From assembly GCF_014197755.1 (NCBI RefSeq), contig NZ_JACIGE010000001.1, positions 512,847 to 576,846 on the forward strand: DNA of 64,000 nt, written 5' to 3'. The translations under genes and the position numbers were made by a program. Positions 40,534-50,344 of this stretch are shown piece after piece (position 1 is the first letter of the stretch; every line of letters starts with the position of its first letter). The notes under the pieces were generated by a model. It had not been told where the DNA came from and did not search any database. It was given only the letters and a program-made list of their open reading frames with translations. The DNA comes from Rhodocyclus tenuis (GTDB lineage: Bacteria > Pseudomonadota > Gammaproteobacteria > Burkholderiales > Rhodocyclaceae).

Positions 40534-41988
40534 CTACTTGCGCCAGAAGGCTGGCGTCAGAACGACCAGTAAAGCGAAGATTTCGAGGCGACCAAGCAGC
40601 ATCGCGAAGGTGCACACCGAAGTCTGGAAGGCCGAAAGCACGCCGAAGTTACCCGCCGGCCCGACCTGCCCGAGCCCCGGCCCGGTGTTGTTGATGCTGG
40701 CGGCAACCGCCGAGAAGGCGGTGACGATGTCCAGTCCGGAAAAGGACAACAACAGGGTCATCGAGGTGATGCTGACCATGTACATGAAACCGTAGCCAAG
40801 CACGGCGAAGAGCACCGCGTCCGGCGTTGCCATGCCGCCGATCTTGACCGGATAAACGGCCGTCGGGTGCAGCGCACGCACCAGTTCGCGATAGACCTGT
40901 TTGTAGAGGATCAGCGCCCGCATCATCTTGATGCCGCCACCGGTAGAACCGGCGCTGGTGACAAAGGAACACAGGAAGAGCATCCACAAGGGCGCGAAGA
41001 ACGGCCACTGCGCGTAGTCGATGTTGGCGAAGCCGGTCGTCGTCGCCACCGAGACGACGTTGAACGCCGAGTAACGCAAGGCCTCGACGAAGCTCAGATA
41101 GACTTCCTCGTAGCGCAGCAGCGCAGCAATGCCGACGACGCTGACGGCGAGGACCAGGATCACGTAGCGCGCCTCCGGGTCGCGTCGGTAGGGGCGCAGT
41201 GAGCGCCCGCTCAGGGCGAGGAAGTGCGCTGCGTAGTTGATGCTCGACACGAGCATGAAGAAGATCGCGATCGCCTCGATCAGCGGCGAGTCCCAGTAGG
41301 CAAAACTGGCATCGTGACTGGAGAAGCCACCGAGCGCGACGGTCGAAAAGGCATGCATCACCGCGTCGAGCGGCGTCATTCCCGCCAGCGCGTAGGCCAG
41401 TGCGCAGACCAGCGTGATCAGGACGTAGATACGCCACAGGCCCTTCGCCGTTTCGCCCATGCGCGGCGTCAGCTTGGCGTCCTTCATCGGTCCGGGCACT
41501 TCCGACTTGAACATCTGCCGGCCGCCGATGCCGAGCATCGGCAGAATCGCCACCGCCAGCACGATCAGTCCCATGCCGCCCAGCCAGACCATCTGCGTGC
41601 GCCAGAAGTTGATCGACGGCGGCATTGCGTCGAGTCCCGAGAGCACGGTGGCGCCGCTGGCGGTCAGCCCCGATACCGCCTCGAAATAGGCGTCGGCCAT
41701 GTCGATCGGCAAGTAGAAAAGCAGCGGCAAGGCAGCGAAGGCAGGCAGACCGGCCCACACCAGCGAAATCATCAGGAATCCGTCGCGCGTGGTCAGATCG
41801 CGGTGATGATCGCGCGTCGCCAGCCAGAGAACGACGCCGCCGCCAGTCGTCAGCGCGATGGCGCTGGCGAAGGACGGCAGTGCCCCGTCGTCGAGAAAGT
41901 ACGAGAGCGCCATTGGCACGAACATGGTGCTGCCGAAAATCAGCAGGAACAGTGACCAGACGCGAAAGACCGGAAAGTAGCGCAGCAT
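40534..41988 (-). CDS. trkH: Trk potassium uptake channel subunit TrkH
   Basis: TrkH is the membrane channel of the constitutive K+ uptake system, gated by TrkA. The 484-residue protein has many hydrophobic helices and the repeated selectivity-filter regions of the Trk/Ktr family ('[17 protein letters not shown]', '[16 protein letters not shown]', '[19 protein letters not shown]', '[16 protein letters not shown]'). The trkA gene ends 11 bases upstream on the same strand, so the two form a unit. Confidence 0.95.
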   Translation of the reverse strand: MLRYFPVFRVWSLFLLIFGSTMFVPMALSYFLDDGALPSFASAIALTTGGGVVLWLATRDHHRDLTTRDGFLMISLVWAGLPAFAALPLLFYLPIDMADAYFEAVSGLTASGATVLSGLDAMPPSINFWRTQMVWLGGMGLIVLAVAILPMLGIGGRQMFKSEVPGPMKDAKLTPRMGETAKGLWRIYVLITLVCALAYALAGMTPLDAVMHAFSTVALGGFSSHDASFAYWDSPLIEAIAIFFMLVSSINYAAHFLALSGRSLRPYRRDPEARYVILVLAVSVVGIAALLRYEEVYLSFVEALRYSAFNVVSVATTTGFANIDYAQWPFFAPLWMLFLCSFVTSAGSTGGGIKMMRALILYKQVYRELVRALHPTAVYPVKIGGMATPDAVLFAVLGYGFMYMVSITSMTLLLSFSGLDIVTAFSAVAASINNTGPGLGQVGPAGNFGVLSAFQTSVCTFAMLLGRLEIFALLVVLTPAFWRK

Positions 41989-41999
41989 TTCGCCCGGCC

Positions 42000-43436
42000 T
42001 CAGAAGAAGTGGAAGCCGACGGCGAACAGTTGCTCGACTTTCTTGACCACCTTCTTGTTCAGGCAGAAAACGATGACGTGATCGCCGCTTGCGATGACGA
42101 CGTCGCGATGCGCAATCAGCACCTCACCCTGCTGTTCCTGCTCGGCAGACGGCTCGCTACTGGCAACGACGGGCTCGCTGCCGTTGAGACCACGGACGAT
42201 TGCCGCCACAGTTGCGCCGGGGATGGGCGGCAACTCGGCGATACGGCGGCCGACCACCCGCGAACTGGCGCGGTCGCCGTGCACCACCACTTCAAGCGCC
42301 TCGGCCGCACCGCGGCGCAACACATGGACCTGAGCCACATCGCCGCGGCGCACATGGGCGAGCAGTTCGCCGATCGATATCTGCGCCGGCGACAGGGCGA
42401 TGTCGATCGGCCCGCCCTGCACCAGATCGGCGTAGGCGCGCCGGTTGATCAGCGCCAGCACGCGCTGGCAGCCGAGCTGCTTGGCTTGCGACGCGGCCAT
42501 GATGTTGTCTTCGTCGTCGTTGGTCAGCGCGAGGAACAGATCGGTTTCGTCGATCGCCTCCTGCTGCAGCAACTCGCCGTCGGTAGCATCGCCCTGCAGC
42601 ACCAGTGTCCGTCGCAGGGTCGCGGCAACGCGCTCGGCACGTGCTGCCGAATACTCGATCAGCTTGATCTGGTAGTCGCGCTCAAGCGCCTGTGCGACGC
42701 GCAGTCCAATGGCGCCGCCGCCGGCGATGACCACCCGCCGCACCGGCGTCAGCATGCGACGCATCTCGCACATGATCGGGCGGATATGTTCATCGGCAGC
42801 CAGCAGGAACACCTCGTCGCCGTCTTCGACATGCGTCTCGCCGGTCGGCGTCAAGGCCTGGTCGCGGCGGTAGATGGCAGCGATCCGGGCGTCGATTCCC
42901 GGCTTGAGGTGGCGACGCATCTCCTTGATCGGCTTGCCGACCAGCAGGCCGCCGGCGTAGGCGCGCACGCCGACCAGTGCCACGCGGCCGCGCGCGAAGG
43001 ACAGCACCTGCAAGGCCTCGGGAAACTCGACCAGGCGGACGATGTAGGAGGTAATCACCTGCTCGGGACACAGCGCGTAGTCCACGGCGAAGTTTTCCGG
43101 CGCGAGCAGGGTTTCGCTGGCGAGGAAGTCGCGCGAGCGCAGGCGCGCGATACGCGTCGGCACGTTGAACAGACGCTGGGCGACGGTACAGGCAACCAGA
43201 TTGGTCGGATCGCTCTGCGTCACCGCGATCAGCAGATCGGCATCGGCGATGCCGGCCTCGCGCAACACCGAGGGCAGCGAGGCGTCACCGACCACCGTGC
43301 GCAGATCGTGGCGGTCCTGCAGATAGCGCAGGCGCACCGCGTCGGTATCGACGATGGTGATGTCGTTGTTTTCGGACACCAGCCCTTCGGCGACGCTTCC
43401 GCCGACCTGCCCGGCACCGAGAATGACGATCTTCAT
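42000..43436 (-). CDS. trkA: Trk potassium uptake regulatory subunit TrkA
   Basis: TrkA is the cytoplasmic ring protein that binds NAD(H) and nucleotides and controls TrkH. The 478-residue protein has two RCK units: the first begins with 'MKIVILGAGQVGGSVAEGL', the second with 'VVIAGGGAIGLRVAQALE' near residue 235. Each is followed by a TrkA-C domain. It precedes trkH directly and follows ntrX by 70 bases. This arrangement, ntrYX next to trkAH, is typical of proteobacteria. Confidence 0.96.
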   Translation of the reverse strand: MKIVILGAGQVGGSVAEGLVSENNDITIVDTDAVRLRYLQDRHDLRTVVGDASLPSVLREAGIADADLLIAVTQSDPTNLVACTVAQRLFNVPTRIARLRSRDFLASETLLAPENFAVDYALCPEQVITSYIVRLVEFPEALQVLSFARGRVALVGVRAYAGGLLVGKPIKEMRRHLKPGIDARIAAIYRRDQALTPTGETHVEDGDEVFLLAADEHIRPIMCEMRRMLTPVRRVVIAGGGAIGLRVAQALERDYQIKLIEYSAARAERVAATLRRTLVLQGDATDGELLQQEAIDETDLFLALTNDDEDNIMAASQAKQLGCQRVLALINRRAYADLVQGGPIDIALSPAQISIGELLAHVRRGDVAQVHVLRRGAAEALEVVVHGDRASSRVVGRRIAELPPIPGATVAAIVRGLNGSEPVVASSEPSAEQEQQGEVLIAHRDVVIASGDHVIVFCLNKKVVKKVEQLFAVGFHFF

Positions 43437-43506
43437 GCGAATCTGCGCTGTATGAATTCGAGAAAGGTTCGGCCGAAGCGCTTGCGCTTCGCTCCGGGAA
43501 AGACGT

Positions 43507-44757
43507 CTATTCCTCGCCGCGCCGTGCGAGGTTGAGACCGAGCTGCTTCAGCTTGCGGTAGAGGTGCGTCCGCTCAAGGCCGGTGCGTTCGGCAACACGC
43601 GTCATGTTGCCGCCTTCGCGGCGCAGGTGATGCTCGAAGTAGATGCGCTCGAAATCCTCGCGCGCCTCGCGCAGCGGCTGGTCGAGCAGCGGCAGGGCCG
43701 GCGCCGGTGCCGGCGGCGGCCCGTCGGGCTGCAACACGCGCGTCACGTCCTCGATGCTGATCTCGTCTTCGAGCGCCGACAGCGCCAGGTTCTTCACCGT
43801 CGCCATCAGCTCGGCCCAGTCGCCCGGCCAGCCGTGCATGCGCAGAACGTTCAGTGCGCCGCTGGAAAACTGGCGCAGCGGCGCTTCGCCGCGTTCGGCC
43901 AGATGCGAGAGCAGCAGCACGGCGATTTCCGGCACCTCGTCGGCATGACCGGCCAGCTGCGGCAGCGCCACCCACACCTCGCCGAGGCGGGCGAGCACGC
44001 TGGCGTCCCAGCCGGCTTCGGCGAGCGCCGGCAGCGGCCGGGTTGTCGCCGCGATCAGCTGCAGCTTGTTCTTTTCCAGACGCTCAAGCGCGAAGGCGAG
44101 GTTCATCTGCTGCAGTCGGCCGAGCGCCGCCAGATCGGCGACGAACAGCAGGCCGCCGCTGGCGTTCTCGAGCATTTCGCGGGTCAGCGGCGAGCTCGTT
44201 GCCGAGAGGTCGAGCCAGGGCATGTTGCGCGTGTGCAGCGTACGCGCGCAGATCTCGGCGATGCTGCCGGAGGTGCTGCGCAGCAGCAGCACCGGCGTGC
44301 GTGCCGCCGCCTGCTCGAGCCGGCGCTTGAGGTCCTTGAGCAGCGGCGAGCGCGCGAAAGCTTCGAGGGTGAGCGGCCGCTTCTGTGGCGCGACCGGGCC
44401 TTTCAGCGCTTTCTTGACCGTCGCCAGCAGCTTCTGCAACGCGATCGGCTTTTCGAGAAAGTCGGTCGCGCCGATGCGCGTCGCCTCGACGGCGGTATCG
44501 ATCGTGCCGTGACCGGACATCATCACCACCGGCATGGTCAGCAAGCCTGCTCCTGACCACTCCTTGAGCAGCGAGACACCGTCGGTGTCGGGCATCCAGA
44601 TGTCGAGCAGGACCAGATCGGGGCGCATCTCGCCGCGCACGCGGCGGGCGGCGGCAGCGTTCTCGGCAAGCCGGACCGAATGCCCTTCGTCGGCCAGAAT
44701 TTCGGAGAGAAGCTCGCGAATGCCGATTTCGTCATCGACGACCAGGATTTGCGCCAT
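43507..44757 (-). CDS. ntrX: NtrX-type response regulator with a degenerate AAA+ domain
   Basis: The 416-residue protein has an intact receiver ('ILVVDDE', Asp52 in 'LVLLDIWMPDTDG') and an intact Fis-type DNA-binding end ('GGNMTRVAERTGLERTHLYRKL'). The middle follows the NtrC AAA+ layout but lacks its essentials. The Walker A is replaced by 'LLLRSTSGSIAEICA', the GAFTGA loop that contacts sigma-54 is absent, and the Walker B region reads 'GGLLFVADLAAL'. It therefore probably cannot hydrolyse ATP or activate sigma-54, and may act as a plain DNA-binding regulator. It starts two bases after the ntrY stop. Confidence 0.87.
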   Translation of the reverse strand: MAQILVVDDEIGIRELLSEILADEGHSVRLAENAAAARRVRGEMRPDLVLLDIWMPDTDGVSLLKEWSGAGLLTMPVVMMSGHGTIDTAVEATRIGATDFLEKPIALQKLLATVKKALKGPVAPQKRPLTLEAFARSPLLKDLKRRLEQAAARTPVLLLRSTSGSIAEICARTLHTRNMPWLDLSATSSPLTREMLENASGGLLFVADLAALGRLQQMNLAFALERLEKNKLQLIAATTRPLPALAEAGWDASVLARLGEVWVALPQLAGHADEVPEIAVLLLSHLAERGEAPLRQFSSGALNVLRMHGWPGDWAELMATVKNLALSALEDEISIEDVTRVLQPDGPPPAPAPALPLLDQPLREAREDFERIYFEHHLRREGGNMTRVAERTGLERTHLYRKLKQLGLNLARRGEE

Positions 44758-44759
44758 GT

Positions 44760-46916
44760 TCAGCTCTCGGGGGAGGAAGGTGAGACGGTGAGTAAAGCGT
44801 GGGATGCCGCACCAGCCAGCGGCAAGCGGATACAGACGTCGGCGCCATTCGGCTGGCGGTTGGCGATGTGGATCTGGCCGTGGTGCTCGTCGACGATCTT
44901 CTTGACGATGGCCAGCCCGAGACCGGTACCGCGCGCCTTGGTGGTGACATAGGGTTCGAAGGCGCGCGCCAGGATTTCGGCGGGGAAGCCGGGACCGCGA
45001 TCGGCGACGCACAGCTCGGCGAATCCGTCGACCAGACGCGTCGAGATGGCAATCCAGGGCTCGGCTTCCGCCTCCTGCGCGTCTTCGGCGTTGCGCAGCA
45101 GGTTGTGGATGATCTGGCGCATCTGCGTCGCGTCGCCGACGACCGCCGGCAGGTATTCGGCAAGCGCGACGTCGATTTCGGCGCGCGAGGTTTCGTAGAG
45201 ACCGAGCACCTCGCCAACCAGTGCGTTGAGGTCGACCGACGCCAGCTCGGGCGCCGGCATGCGTGCGTAATCGCGGAAATCGTCGACCATACGCTTCATC
45301 GCCTGCACCTGATTGACGATGGTCTGCGTCGACCGTTCCAGCGCCTCGGCGTCGGCGCCGAAAACGCGGTCGGCGAGCTTCATGCGCAGGCGTTCGGCGG
45401 ACAACTGGATCGGCGTCAGCGGATTCTTGATCTCGTGCGCCAGACGACGCGCCACTTCGCCCCAGGCGGCGCTGCGCTGCGCCGCGATCAGCCGGGTGAT
45501 GTCGTCAAAGACGGCGACGTAGCCGCCACCGCTGGCCTCCGGCAATTCGGTGCCACGCAACAGCAGGACCTGCGGCTGAGCGCCGGCGCGGTCGAGCTCG
45601 ATCTGCATCTGCCACTCCTTCTCGCCGTGCTCGGCAAAGGCCTCGCGCACGGCACGGCCGAGCGCTTTCTGCCGCGGCCAGCTGTCGACGCCTTCGCCGA
45701 TCATGCCGGCAAACTCGTCGGCAAGCATCGAGCGCGCGCCCTGATTGGCGGTACGCAGCAGGAAACGACGGTCAAAGACGAGCACGCCGGCCGACAGGTT
45801 GGCGAGGATCGATTCGAGGTAGGCGCGCGCCGATTCAACTTCGGCGCGGTGGCGTTCGGTTTCGCGGCGCGCGTCGTCCAACTGGCGCGTCATGCGGTTG
45901 AACGATTGCGTCAGCACGCCGAGTTCGTCGCGGCTGTAGATCGCCTGACGCGGCGTGAAGTCGCCGGCGGCGACGGCCTGCGTGCCTTCGGCGAGGATCG
46001 ACAGCGGCGCCGACAGGCGGCGCGCGAGCACGAAAGCCAGCGCGAAGGCGCCAAACAGGGCCAGCAGCACGGTCAGGGTCAGCGTCATCGCGTAGATGCG
46101 CGTCAGGCCTTCACGCCCGAGCGAGAGTTCCTGATAGTCGCGATACACCGCCTGCACGCTTTCGGCGTTCTGCGCCAGCGAGGCGGGCGCATCCTGCGTC
46201 AGCTGCAGGATGCGCGGCTCCTCGCCGAGACCGCGACCGACGACGGGCAGTAGCGCGCGCAGCAGCAGTTCGTGTCCGGCTTCGCCTTCGATCAGCGAGT
46301 GGCCGGGAGCCGCCCGCGCCTGGCGCAGTTGCGCCGGCGTCGGCAACGGCGGCCGCGACGAAGCAAGCTCGCCGCTCGAACTGGCGAGCAGCTGGCCGCT
46401 GGCGGAAAAGAGCGCCGCCGTCTGCACGCCGGCCTGCTCGCGCAAGCGGTTGAGCATCGCCGGGCGCTTGGCATCGGGCTGGTCGCCGAGCTCAAGCGCC
46501 ATCGAGCGGCCCTTCTCGGTGAGATCGACAAGCAGGTAATCAAGCGCACTGCGACCGAGGTCGAGGCCCGATTCGAGCGCCTTTTCGACGCGCACGTCGA
46601 ACCAGGTTTCGATGCTCTTGGTGAGAAACTGTACCGAAACCGAATAGACCAGCGCCCCCGGAACCACCGCCATCAGGCCGAAGAGCAGCATCAGGCGCAG
46701 TTTCAGCCGCGAACCGAAAACCTTGGCGCGGTGTTCGCGCCACAGCGTGCGCAACTGCCAGCCGACCAGACCGAGCAGCGCCAGCGCGACGATCGCGTTG
46801 AGACCGAGCAGCCACGGGTAATGGCTGGCGAACAAGGCCGTATTGGCGCTCGCCGAGGCGAGCAGGAAGAGCAGGATGCCGCCGAAAGCGGCGGCGACGA
46901 TGACGAGATATTTCAT
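44760..46916 (-). CDS. ntrY: NtrY-type membrane sensor histidine kinase
   Basis: NtrY partners NtrX and in relatives responds to redox or nitrogen status. The 718-residue protein has membrane helices near the N-terminus (about 5-25, 35-55, 73-95) and at about 280-300. It then has HAMP, a PAS domain, HisKA with 'RLAHEIKNPLTPIQLSAERL' and HATPase with 'IHNLLRNAEDA', 'DRGPGFP' and 'KARGTGLGLAIVKKIVDEHHG'. Its ATG overlaps the DUF4390 stop (ATGA), and ntrX follows after two bases. Confidence 0.94.
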   Translation of the reverse strand: MKYLVIVAAAFGGILLFLLASASANTALFASHYPWLLGLNAIVALALLGLVGWQLRTLWREHRAKVFGSRLKLRLMLLFGLMAVVPGALVYSVSVQFLTKSIETWFDVRVEKALESGLDLGRSALDYLLVDLTEKGRSMALELGDQPDAKRPAMLNRLREQAGVQTAALFSASGQLLASSSGELASSRPPLPTPAQLRQARAAPGHSLIEGEAGHELLLRALLPVVGRGLGEEPRILQLTQDAPASLAQNAESVQAVYRDYQELSLGREGLTRIYAMTLTLTVLLALFGAFALAFVLARRLSAPLSILAEGTQAVAAGDFTPRQAIYSRDELGVLTQSFNRMTRQLDDARRETERHRAEVESARAYLESILANLSAGVLVFDRRFLLRTANQGARSMLADEFAGMIGEGVDSWPRQKALGRAVREAFAEHGEKEWQMQIELDRAGAQPQVLLLRGTELPEASGGGYVAVFDDITRLIAAQRSAAWGEVARRLAHEIKNPLTPIQLSAERLRMKLADRVFGADAEALERSTQTIVNQVQAMKRMVDDFRDYARMPAPELASVDLNALVGEVLGLYETSRAEIDVALAEYLPAVVGDATQMRQIIHNLLRNAEDAQEAEAEPWIAISTRLVDGFAELCVADRGPGFPAEILARAFEPYVTTKARGTGLGLAIVKKIVDEHHGQIHIANRQPNGADVCIRLPLAGAASHALLTVSPSSPES

Positions 46917-47563
46917 CGCGCCTCGCCGAGCAGCCTTCCTTCGGCATTGCCGCGCCAGTCACTCGTGGCACGCGCATCGGCAGCGCGACTGTCGGCCGGC
47001 GCGAAGCTCCAGCGCACCCAGTCGGAAGACAGGCTCCAGTCGCGATTAGCCAAGGCGCTGACCTGGAAGGTCTTCGGCATCTGCGACAGATCGAGGCGCA
47101 TGCGCAGGCTGGCCAGATAGGTTTCGTCATTGCGTACGGCGGCCTTGTCGAGTACCTGCCAGTTGCGCAGGCGCGACAACATGCGCAGCGCTTCGTCGAG
47201 CGTCGCGAAGTTCTGGTGCAGGGCACCGGTCGACAGGCGGTACTGGCGCGTCAGCGCATGGTAGGAGAGGCGAAAGGTCTGACTGCGGCTGGCCACCTTG
47301 TCGTCCAGCCAGTACCAGCGCGTCCGCGCCAGATCAAAGTCGACGACGAAGTAGAGGATGACGCCGCGCGTCACCGCCTCTTCGAGACGGGCATTGAAAT
47401 CGAAGGAAAAATCGGCCGAGAGACTCCAGCCATCGTCGGCGGCGACCAGTTGCGGATTCCTCACCTCGACTTCGCTCGAGGACGCGGCCAGCGCGGCATA
47501 GCTCGCCAGCAGCAGCAGGCTGCCGGCGAGCAGTGACCTAAACAGTCTTCCGCACAAGCGCAT
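46913..47563 (-). CDS. DUF4390-family exported protein
   Basis: The 216-residue protein begins with a signal peptide ('LFRSLLAGSLLLLASYAALA'), then a mainly beta-stranded domain with the family pattern 'GVILYFVVDFDLARTRWYWLDDKV', 'RLSYHALTRQYRLSTGALHQNF' and a C-terminal 'WSLSSDWVRWSFAP'. Function is unknown, but the family is nearly always located just before ntrY in betaproteobacteria. This suggests a periplasmic partner of that kinase (inference). It overlaps rsmB by 26 bases and ntrY by four. Confidence 0.85.
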   Translation of the reverse strand: MRLCGRLFRSLLAGSLLLLASYAALAASSSEVEVRNPQLVAADDGWSLSADFSFDFNARLEEAVTRGVILYFVVDFDLARTRWYWLDDKVASRSQTFRLSYHALTRQYRLSTGALHQNFATLDEALRMLSRLRNWQVLDKAAVRNDETYLASLRMRLDLSQMPKTFQVSALANRDWSLSSDWVRWSFAPADSRAADARATSDWRGNAEGRLLGEAR

Positions 47564-49157
47564 AGTAGAACCCGTCGTGTTCCGCCAGCGGCAGCAGCCG
47601 CTCCTCCAGTTCGCGCCCGGCATCGGCGTGGCGATGGAGGAAGGCGTCGATCTGGGCGCCATTCTCCTCCGGAAAGACCGAACAGGTGGCATACAACAGT
47701 TTGCCGCCGGGACGCAGCAGCGGCCAGACCGCGTCGAGGATGGCTGCCTGCACGCCGAGCAGGGCGCGTACGTCGCCGATCCGGCGCAACCACTTGGCGT
47801 CGGGATGGCGGCGGACGACGCCCGAAGCAGAGCAGGGCGCATCGACCAGAATGGCATCGAACGGGCGTCCGTCCCACCAGCTGCCGGCGGCGCCCGCGCG
47901 AACCGGCACGCTGCCGTCGGCGACGCGTGTTGCGGCTTGCAATCCCAGGCGCGCCAGCGTCGCATCGACGCGACGCAAGCGCGCGGCGTCGATGTCGAGC
48001 GCCAGCAGGTCGAGATCGGCGCGCTCGAGCAGATGCGCGCTCTTGCCGCCGGGCGCCGCACAGACGTCGAGAACGCGGGCACCGGGCGCGGGATCGAGTA
48101 TCTGCGCGGCGCGTTGCGCGCCGGCATCCTGCACCGAGACGCGCCCCGTGGCGAACCCAGGCAGCGACTCGACCGCCTGCGGATGCGCCAGCAGCAGACC
48201 ATCCACTCCGACAGGCCGCGCTTCGATACCCGCTTCGGCGAGTTCGGCTGCGTATGCGTCGCGCCCGGCCAGTCGCCGATTGACACGCAGGCACATCGGC
48301 GGCTGCGTGTTGCCGGCAGCAACGATGGCCTGCCACTCCCGCGGATAAGCGCGCTGCAGCTTTTCCAGCCACCAGCGCGGATGCTGACTCGCCGCTTCCG
48401 GATCGGCCGCGGCGGCTGCCAGTAGGGACTCACGCTGACGCAGGTAGTTGCGCAGCACGCCATTGACGAGGCCGCGAAAAGCCCCGCCTGCGAGCTCCGC
48501 GGCGGCGACCACCGCCTGATTGACCACCGTGTGCGCGGCTTCCGGACGCGTTTCCAGGCGATACAGCGCCACCAGCAGCAGCGCGCGAACTTCGATGGCC
48601 TTCAGCGGCGTACTGAGCAGACGCGCGAGAATGAGGTCGCCCCAGGCAAAGCGGCGCAGTGCGCCATAGGCGGCGTCCTGCGCCGCCGGCCGCGCCGCTG
48701 CCGGCGGCGCCTTCAGGCATGCCAGTCCGACATCCAGACTACGCCCTTCGAGCACCGCGGCAACCGCCCGCGCTGCCAGCCAGAGGCTGGCAGCGAGCGA
48801 ATCGGGGGGGAACGGCGGCAGAGCATCGCTGGCGCCATCGGCCGGCGCAGCTTTTCGCGGTGCCGCGGGCGCCAGATCCGTAGCGCCGGCGCGCGCGACA
48901 CGGACGCGGCGCTGCGGCGTTTTCTGCGCCTGGCCCGGCGCAGCGGAAGAGGCGTTCAGCCCCTCGGCAAGCCCGGCACGCGGCGATGGCGAAGCGTTCG
49001 CGGCGACCGGAACAACGGTTGCCGCGGCCGAGGCGGGGTCGGCGGAGGCGGCGCGAGAGGGCGCTGGACGGAGAGAAGCCAAGGGCCTGAATTTCCAGAA
49101 GTTGAGTTGGTCGGGCAGTTTATCATGCCCTCTGCCCGAGACTGGCGGCCTCACCAC
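47538..49157 (-). CDS. rsmB: 16S rRNA (cytosine-967-C5)-methyltransferase RsmB
   Basis: RsmB methylates C967 of 16S rRNA. The core (from about residue 115) starts with a NusB-like RNA-binding domain ('AVAAVLEGRSLDVGLA'). The methyltransferase domain follows, with 'VLDVCAAPGGKSAHLLE', 'DAILVDAPCSASGVVRRHPD' and the second catalytic cysteine in 'LLYATCSVFPEENGAQ'. The frame is longer than usual (539 versus about 430 residues) because of an Ala/Pro-rich N-terminal extension. GTG 49157 has an AAGG box, but a TTG at 49082 is also possible. The gene heads the rsmB-DUF4390-ntrY-ntrX unit. Confidence 0.92.
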   Translation of the reverse strand: MVRPPVSGRGHDKLPDQLNFWKFRPLASLRPAPSRAASADPASAAATVVPVAANASPSPRAGLAEGLNASSAAPGQAQKTPQRRVRVARAGATDLAPAAPRKAAPADGASDALPPFPPDSLAASLWLAARAVAAVLEGRSLDVGLACLKAPPAAARPAAQDAAYGALRRFAWGDLILARLLSTPLKAIEVRALLLVALYRLETRPEAAHTVVNQAVVAAAELAGGAFRGLVNGVLRNYLRQRESLLAAAAADPEAASQHPRWWLEKLQRAYPREWQAIVAAGNTQPPMCLRVNRRLAGRDAYAAELAEAGIEARPVGVDGLLLAHPQAVESLPGFATGRVSVQDAGAQRAAQILDPAPGARVLDVCAAPGGKSAHLLERADLDLLALDIDAARLRRVDATLARLGLQAATRVADGSVPVRAGAAGSWWDGRPFDAILVDAPCSASGVVRRHPDAKWLRRIGDVRALLGVQAAILDAVWPLLRPGGKLLYATCSVFPEENGAQIDAFLHRHADAGRELEERLLPLAEHDGFYYALVRKTV

Positions 49158-49183
49158 GGCAGACCTTCAGCGATAATGCGGCG

Positions 49184-50287
49184 ATGCCGTCCTGCCAGCC
49201 CAATCTCGCCGCGCCGCGCCGCTCGGCGGCAACACCTTCTGCCGGCGACACTGCGCCGCCGCGGTTGCGCATCGCCGCACCATGTTGCCACCAGCGGCCC
49301 GGAAAGATTGCGCGCGCGCTGCCATCATGGCCGACTCTGGCCGCATTTCTGCAACGCCGCCTCGGCGCCGCACTGCTCATCTGCGGCATCCTCATCGCAC
49401 CTGCCGCACAGGCGTGGAACGCTGCTGGCCATCGGCTCTGCGCCTACATCGCCTGGCAGTCGCTCGACCTGATGACGCGCCAGCACGTCGCAGTTCTGCT
49501 ACGCCTGCACCCGGACCATTCGCGCTGGCTGGCACGCGCGCGCGACGCCGACCCGGACCTGGCTGCCTTTGTCGAGGCTTCAACCTGGGCCGACGAGTTG
49601 CGCCGCGACCCGCGCTTTCATGCAGAAGAGGAAGCGCCGACGGCGCTGCTGCCGGGTTTTCCCGACACGCTCCGACACCGCGACTGGCATTATGTTGATC
49701 GGCCGCTCAGCGGCAGCCGATCCGGCGCAGCAACGGACGGCGAACTACCGCGTCAGCTTGAGCGCATGATCCACATCGTCGGCGACAGGAATGCCGACGC
49801 CCGGCGGCGAGCCTGGGCCTTGCCCTGGCTGATTCATCTCGTCGCCGACGCGCACCAGCCGCTGCACGTCGGCAGCAGGTTTGACGAGCGCGGACGCAGT
49901 GACGACGGCGGCAATGCGCTGCTTGTCGACAACCCCTTCGTCGCCCGGCGACACATCGGCAGCCTGCACCGCTACTGGGACGAGCTGCCGGGACCGCCGT
50001 GGCTGCGCGGCAGCACGCTCGTTCTCGCCGCACAAGGCATCGTCGCCGAGCATCCGCCGCCAGCGCCAGCTGGCCGCCTTAAGCAGTGGCTTGACGAGAG
50101 CCTTGCCGTCGCTCGCGACGAAGCCTACCCCGCGGACAAGGTCGAGCCACCGACGATCACGGCGAGATTCAACGAGCGCGCTCGCAGGACAGCCGCGCAG
50201 CGTGTCGCGTGGTCCGGTTACCGGCTGGCCGGACTGCTGCAGCAAGGCCTGCGCAGCCACCCGGACGCGAGCCGGGACGATCGCTAG
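49184..50287 (+). CDS. S1/P1-family zinc-dependent nuclease, exported
   Basis: These enzymes cut single-stranded DNA and RNA using three zinc ions. After a hydrophobic signal ('AALLICGILIAPAAQA') the mature protein begins with the zinc-binding 'WNAAGHRLCAYIA', as in P1 nuclease where Trp1 is a ligand. 'RHRDWHYVD' and 'WLIHLVADAHQPLHVGSRFDERG' carry further His/Asp ligands. The 367-residue frame from ATG 49184 has a 50-residue pre-signal extension, so the true start may be further in. It lies on the strand opposite to its neighbours, 26 bases from the rsmB start. Confidence 0.85.
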   Translation: MPSCQPNLAAPRRSAATPSAGDTAPPRLRIAAPCCHQRPGKIARALPSWPTLAAFLQRRLGAALLICGILIAPAAQAWNAAGHRLCAYIAWQSLDLMTRQHVAVLLRLHPDHSRWLARARDADPDLAAFVEASTWADELRRDPRFHAEEEAPTALLPGFPDTLRHRDWHYVDRPLSGSRSGAATDGELPRQLERMIHIVGDRNADARRRAWALPWLIHLVADAHQPLHVGSRFDERGRSDDGGNALLVDNPFVARRHIGSLHRYWDELPGPPWLRGSTLVLAAQGIVAEHPPPAPAGRLKQWLDESLAVARDEAYPADKVEPPTITARFNERARRTAAQRVAWSGYRLAGLLQQGLRSHPDASRDDR

Positions 50288-50299
50288 CTGCCTGCCGAC

Positions 50300-50315
50300 T
50301 CGTTCCACGTGAAAC
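50300..50315. other. parS-like centromere site 1
   Basis: CGTTCCACGTGAAACA matches 14 of 16 positions of the bacterial chromosomal parS consensus TGTTTCACGTGAAACA, including the central CACGTG and the complete right arm. ParB binds such sites near the replication origin. Site 2 follows 29 bases downstream. Confidence 0.7.
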
Positions 50316-50328
50316 AAAACTGCGGACG

Positions 50329-50344
50329 GCGTTTCACGTGAAAC
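50329..50344. other. parS-like centromere site 2
   Basis: CGTTTCACGTGAAACA matches 15 of 16 positions of the parS consensus TGTTTCACGTGAAACA, only the first base differing. A pair of such palindromes within 45 bases is very unlikely by chance in GC-rich DNA. Confidence 0.85.
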
